Assembly: GCA_963662375.2 (NCBI GenBank)
Contig: CAXXRP010000010.1
Coordinates: 434,001 to 498,000 of the forward strand
Source of the DNA: UBA11612 sp963662375
Lineage (GTDB): Bacteria; Pseudomonadota; Alphaproteobacteria; Rhodospirillales; Rhodospirillaceae
Direction: 5' to 3'
Length of the DNA stretch: 64,000 nt
Part shown: in pieces, positions 61,338 to 64,000 of the stretch
Layout of the letters: every line of letters starts with the position of its first letter
Position numbering within the stretch: position 1 is the stretch's first letter
Notes under the pieces: model-generated
Told to the model about the DNA's origin: nothing
The model's input: the letters and a program-made list of their open reading frames with translations, nothing else
Databases searched by the model: none
Position numbers and translations under genes: made by a program

Positions 61338-62858
61338 ATGGCTGCAAAATTAGCCAGTCGGGCATATTCGTCCCTGAAGGCCATTCCCCACTCATGCGCC
61401 GTGCTGACGGTGTCGCAGGCTTATGCCGCGGATCGGGCCGCTGCAGGGACTGGCATTTTAAGCCTTGAGCTCATGGAAGCGGCAGGATTGGCCATAGCCA
61501 AGCTGGTTCAGGGTTTTTGTGCGCGACGTCCGGTCGTTGTTCTGTGCGGCCCCGGAAACAATGGCGGTGATGGACTGGTGGCAGCCCGGCACTTGTCCGC
61601 AGCGGGCTGGCAAGTGCTCGTAGCTCTTCACGGTACTGCAGACCGGGTAGAGGGCGATGCCGCGGCAAATTTAAAACGATGGCGGGCCCAGGGCCATGCC
61701 GTGGTTCCAATGGAACCTGGAGTGTTGGACGGCCAGCCCCTTGTTGTGGATGCCCTATTCGGGGCCGGACTGAACCGTCCGCTGGACGGAAAGCCGAGGG
61801 AAGTGATCGATCTCATTAATACAGGATCGCTGAATTGCATTGCTGCAGACATCCCTAGCGGTGTGTGTGGCGATAACGGACAGATATTGGGCGAGGACGA
61901 TGGAGCGCCGGCCTGCGCCGCGACCGTCACTTTCTTCCGACCGAAACCCGGCCATTTCCTCTATCCGGGCCGGGATTTATGTGGAGATCTGACGGTTGCG
62001 GACATCGGAATACCGGATTCTGTGCTGGAGAGCATCTCACCGCAGATGGCAATAAACGTACCTGCCCTTTGGACACTGACCAAACCCGGCTGGCGTGATC
62101 ACAAGTATACCCGTGGCCACGCTGTCGTGGTTGGCGGTGGGAGTATTACCGGTGCGGCCAGGCTCGCGGCACGCGCCGCACGGCGGGCAGGCGCAGGACT
62201 GCTGACTCTTGCTATCCCAACCGAGGGCATCCCTATCTACGCGTTAGGTGAGCTAGGGGCATTTGTCCAAGCAGTGGATAACGTTGAGGATTTAGGCGTG
62301 GTATTGTCGGACCGCCGTCGAAATGGCGTGTTAATTGGCCCGGGTTGTGGTGTTGGGCCCGACACGGCCGTGTGGGTGCTTCAAATTCTAAACACGGATA
62401 AGGCTGTGGTCTTGGACGCCGACGCGCTCACCAGTTTTGAAGATGATCCTAGTCAATTGTTTGCGGCCATCAGTCGTCGAGCCGCGCCGGTCGTTATGAC
62501 CCCTCATAGCGGGGAATTTGACCGCCTGTTCAGTGCAGGCAAAGACAAGCTGAGCCGGTCGGTCGCGGCTGCGGCGCTCAGCGGAGCCACGGTGGTGTTT
62601 AAAGGAGCCGATACAGTGATCGCTGCTCCCGACGGAAGGGCCGCTATCGCGACCAACGCCCCCCCGTGGCTAGCAACCGGTGGTGCGGGTGACGTTCTGG
62701 CGGGGTTCGTACTGGGCCTCTTGGTCCAGCAGATGCCCCCCTGGGAGGCAGCTGCAGCTGCCGTATGGCTTCATGGCGCTGCAGCCGAACAAGTGGGGCG
62801 CGGCCTTATCGCCGAGGATCTGCCAGAGATTCTTCCAAAGGTTCTAGGATCCCTTTGA
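61338..62858 (+). CDS. nnr: Bifunctional NAD(P)H-hydrate epimerase/dehydratase
   Basis: About 506 residues. The N-terminal epimerase domain has 'VVLCGPGNNGGDGLVAARHL' and 'VVDALFGAGLNRPLDG', 'IAADIPSGVCGDNGQILGED'. The C-terminal ADP-dependent dehydratase, from about residue 235, has 'KYTRGHAVVVGGGSITGAAR', 'VVMTPHSGEFDRLF' and 'PPWLATGGAGDVLAGFVLGL'. It repairs damaged NAD(P)H. The start is uncertain: ATG 61338 or 61314 gives an N-terminal extension of ~30 residues; the conserved part begins near 'AVLTVSQAYAADRAAA' (GTG about 61401). Confidence 0.93.
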   Translation: MAAKLASRAYSSLKAIPHSCAVLTVSQAYAADRAAAGTGILSLELMEAAGLAIAKLVQGFCARRPVVVLCGPGNNGGDGLVAARHLSAAGWQVLVALHGTADRVEGDAAANLKRWRAQGHAVVPMEPGVLDGQPLVVDALFGAGLNRPLDGKPREVIDLINTGSLNCIAADIPSGVCGDNGQILGEDDGAPACAATVTFFRPKPGHFLYPGRDLCGDLTVADIGIPDSVLESISPQMAINVPALWTLTKPGWRDHKYTRGHAVVVGGGSITGAARLAARAARRAGAGLLTLAIPTEGIPIYALGELGAFVQAVDNVEDLGVVLSDRRRNGVLIGPGCGVGPDTAVWVLQILNTDKAVVLDADALTSFEDDPSQLFAAISRRAAPVVMTPHSGEFDRLFSAGKDKLSRSVAAAALSGATVVFKGADTVIAAPDGRAAIATNAPPWLATGGAGDVLAGFVLGLLVQQMPPWEAAAAAVWLHGAAAEQVGRGLIAEDLPEILPKVLGSL

Positions 62859-63026
62859 ATAGCTGTGGGTATCGACAGCGTGCTCGGAATCGCGGAATTC
62901 TGATCGCTTGGCTGCGACGGGGGGTTGATTACAGGAGTGGTTCTTGGCTATCTACCGCATCCTTTTAAGGCGCGTGGCGCACGAGTCTTTCTGGGGTGCG
63001 GGCACACGGCTGCGCACTGGGCTCCA

Positions 63027-63113
63027 GCGGGTGTGGTGGAATTGGTAGACACGCGAGGTTTAGGACCTCGTGTCCGTGAGGACGTAGGGGTTCAAGTCCC
63101 TTCACCCGCACCA
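63027..63113 (+). tRNA. tRNA-Leu (TAG)
   Basis: GCGGGTGTGGTGGAATTGG opens the gene. The anticodon loop is TTTAGGA (anticodon TAG) in stem GAGGT/ACCTC. The long variable arm TGTCCGTGAGGACGT marks a leucine tRNA. T arm GGTTCAAGTCC, acceptor CACCCGC, encoded CCA. Located upstream of tig, as in many alphaproteobacteria. Confidence 0.96.
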
Positions 63114-63222
63114 GGCCGGGAGGCTTTCCTGGGCCTATGCGCTGCAAGCGGAATGCAGACTGCGCGCTGCAAGAGCAGATATAGATCTTAGTATGACACC
63201 CAGCGGGGACCGTGAGTTTTCC

Positions 63223-64000
63223 ATGCAAGTAATTGACAAGAACACAGATGGGCTGAAGCGCGAATTCAATGTGGTCGTGGCTGCCGCTGCAATCGAAGAA
63301 AAAGTTGTAGCCCGTCTGACGGAGGTTGGTCAGCAGGTCCGCTTACCCGGTTTTCGGCCCGGCAAAATACCCCTGGACCTATTACGCAAACGATTTGGGC
63401 AGGCCGTTCGCGGTGAAATACTGGAAAAGACTATCGATGAATCAACACAAGCAGCCTTGACGGAAAAAGCGCTGGCGCCCGCCATGAAACCCAAAGTGGA
63501 CGTCGTTCATTCGGACGAGGGAAAGGACCTTGAATTTTCTGTCCAACTTGAGGTGTTGCCGGCAATTGAATCACCCGATTTTAGCGGTCTTGAGTTAACG
63601 CGCCTCGTAGCGACAGTGACAGACGACGAACTCGAAAAAACCCTCGAGGGCATTCTTAAAAACCGTCGCACTAGGGAAACGATAACCGAGGACCGTGTGT
63701 CTACGAAGGGCGATGCCGTACTTGTGGATTACACCGGGCGTGTGGATGGTGCTCTGTTTGAGGGAGGCTCAGCCGAGGACGCCGTAATCGAACTTGGATC
63801 GGGCATGTTTATTCCGGGTTTCGAAGAGCAGCTTGAAGGAAAGAAGGCCGGAGAGGATGTAGCTGTAAAAATAAATTTCCCGGGCGACTATCAGAATTCG
63901 GAACTAGCTGGGAAGGCCGCCGAGTTCGAGGTTAAGTTAAAGGAGCTGTGTAAGCTCGTTGTTCCCGAAACTCGATGATGATTTTGCCAAGGGCATGAAC
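63223..64000 (+). pseudogene. tig: Trigger factor, frameshifted and cut by window end
   Basis: Ribosome-binding domain with the signature 'QQVRLPGFRPGKIPLDLLRK' (GFRxGxxP), then the FKBP-like domain 'KGDAVLVDYTGRVDGALFEG', 'MFIPGFEEQLEGKKAGEDV'. At AAA 63968-63970 one extra A shifts the frame. The protein stops at TGA 63978 after 'KLVVPETR', whereas with AA it continues 'PELDDDFAKGMN' past the window end, which is the family sequence. If real, the C-terminal chaperone arms are lost. If the extra A is an error, the gene is intact. ATG 63223. Confidence 0.85.

Overview
The window reads as a chromosomal piece of an alphaproteobacterium, probably near the Rhodospirillales. The gene orders serC-serA-hisZ-purA, efp-suhB, zapA / 6S RNA / 5-formyl-THF cyclo-ligase, and ruvCAB-ybgC-tolQRAB-pal-cpoB-tilS-ftsH-folP-glmM are all typical of that class, and the core genes are moderately GC-rich. 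The assignment rests on family knowledge and gene order; no tree was built.

Layout. 0-3.4 kb: a CtaM/DUF420 protein, a non-canonical heme-copper oxidase subunit I and heme O synthase. 3.4-6.8 kb: a decaying stretch with a CFA-synthase fragment, a Sel1-repeat protein, a frameshifted mobA and a hotdog thioesterase. 6.8-8.3 kb: tRNA-Tyr, rlmB, tRNA-Thr and a broken tRNA-Gln. 8.3-17.8 kb: an accessory island. It consists of a superfamily-II helicase gene with six 66-residue GDWLG-type repeats, split by an IS1595-type element carrying a nuclease gene, and cut at its 5' side by about 1.7 tandem copies of an IS21-family element. 17.8-24.9 kb: suhB, efp, divergent epmA, and a TetR / HlyD / ABC efflux operon. 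25-29 kb: thiE, class I aldolase, zapA, 6S RNA, folate cyclo-ligase and a YmdB-type phosphodiesterase. 29.2-48.9 kb: yebC, ruvCAB, the Tol-Pal operon, tilS, ftsH, folP, a TSUP permease gene split by a third IS21 copy, glmM and thiD. 49.4-64 kb: serC, serA, hisZ, purA, rluD, a JAMM protease, an MBL-fold protein, a broken Tat-signal aminotransferase, dadA, nnr, tRNA-Leu and a frameshifted trigger factor.

Two themes stand out. First, housekeeping genes are dense and orderly, but accessory genes are decaying through nonsense codons, one-base indels and insertion sequences. This fits a lineage under relaxed selection such as a recent symbiont, although some one-base indels in homopolymers could be sequence errors. 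Second, the element at 10529-13016 is complete: 25-bp inverted ends, a perfect 8-bp target duplication AACATGTC, a transposase, and an HsdR_N-like nuclease as cargo. Removing it on paper restores the helicase frame exactly. Two very long G runs are also notable: G15 before the oxidase gene, and G14 inside ybgC, where it sets the reading frame. Both look like slippage switches or assembly artefacts.
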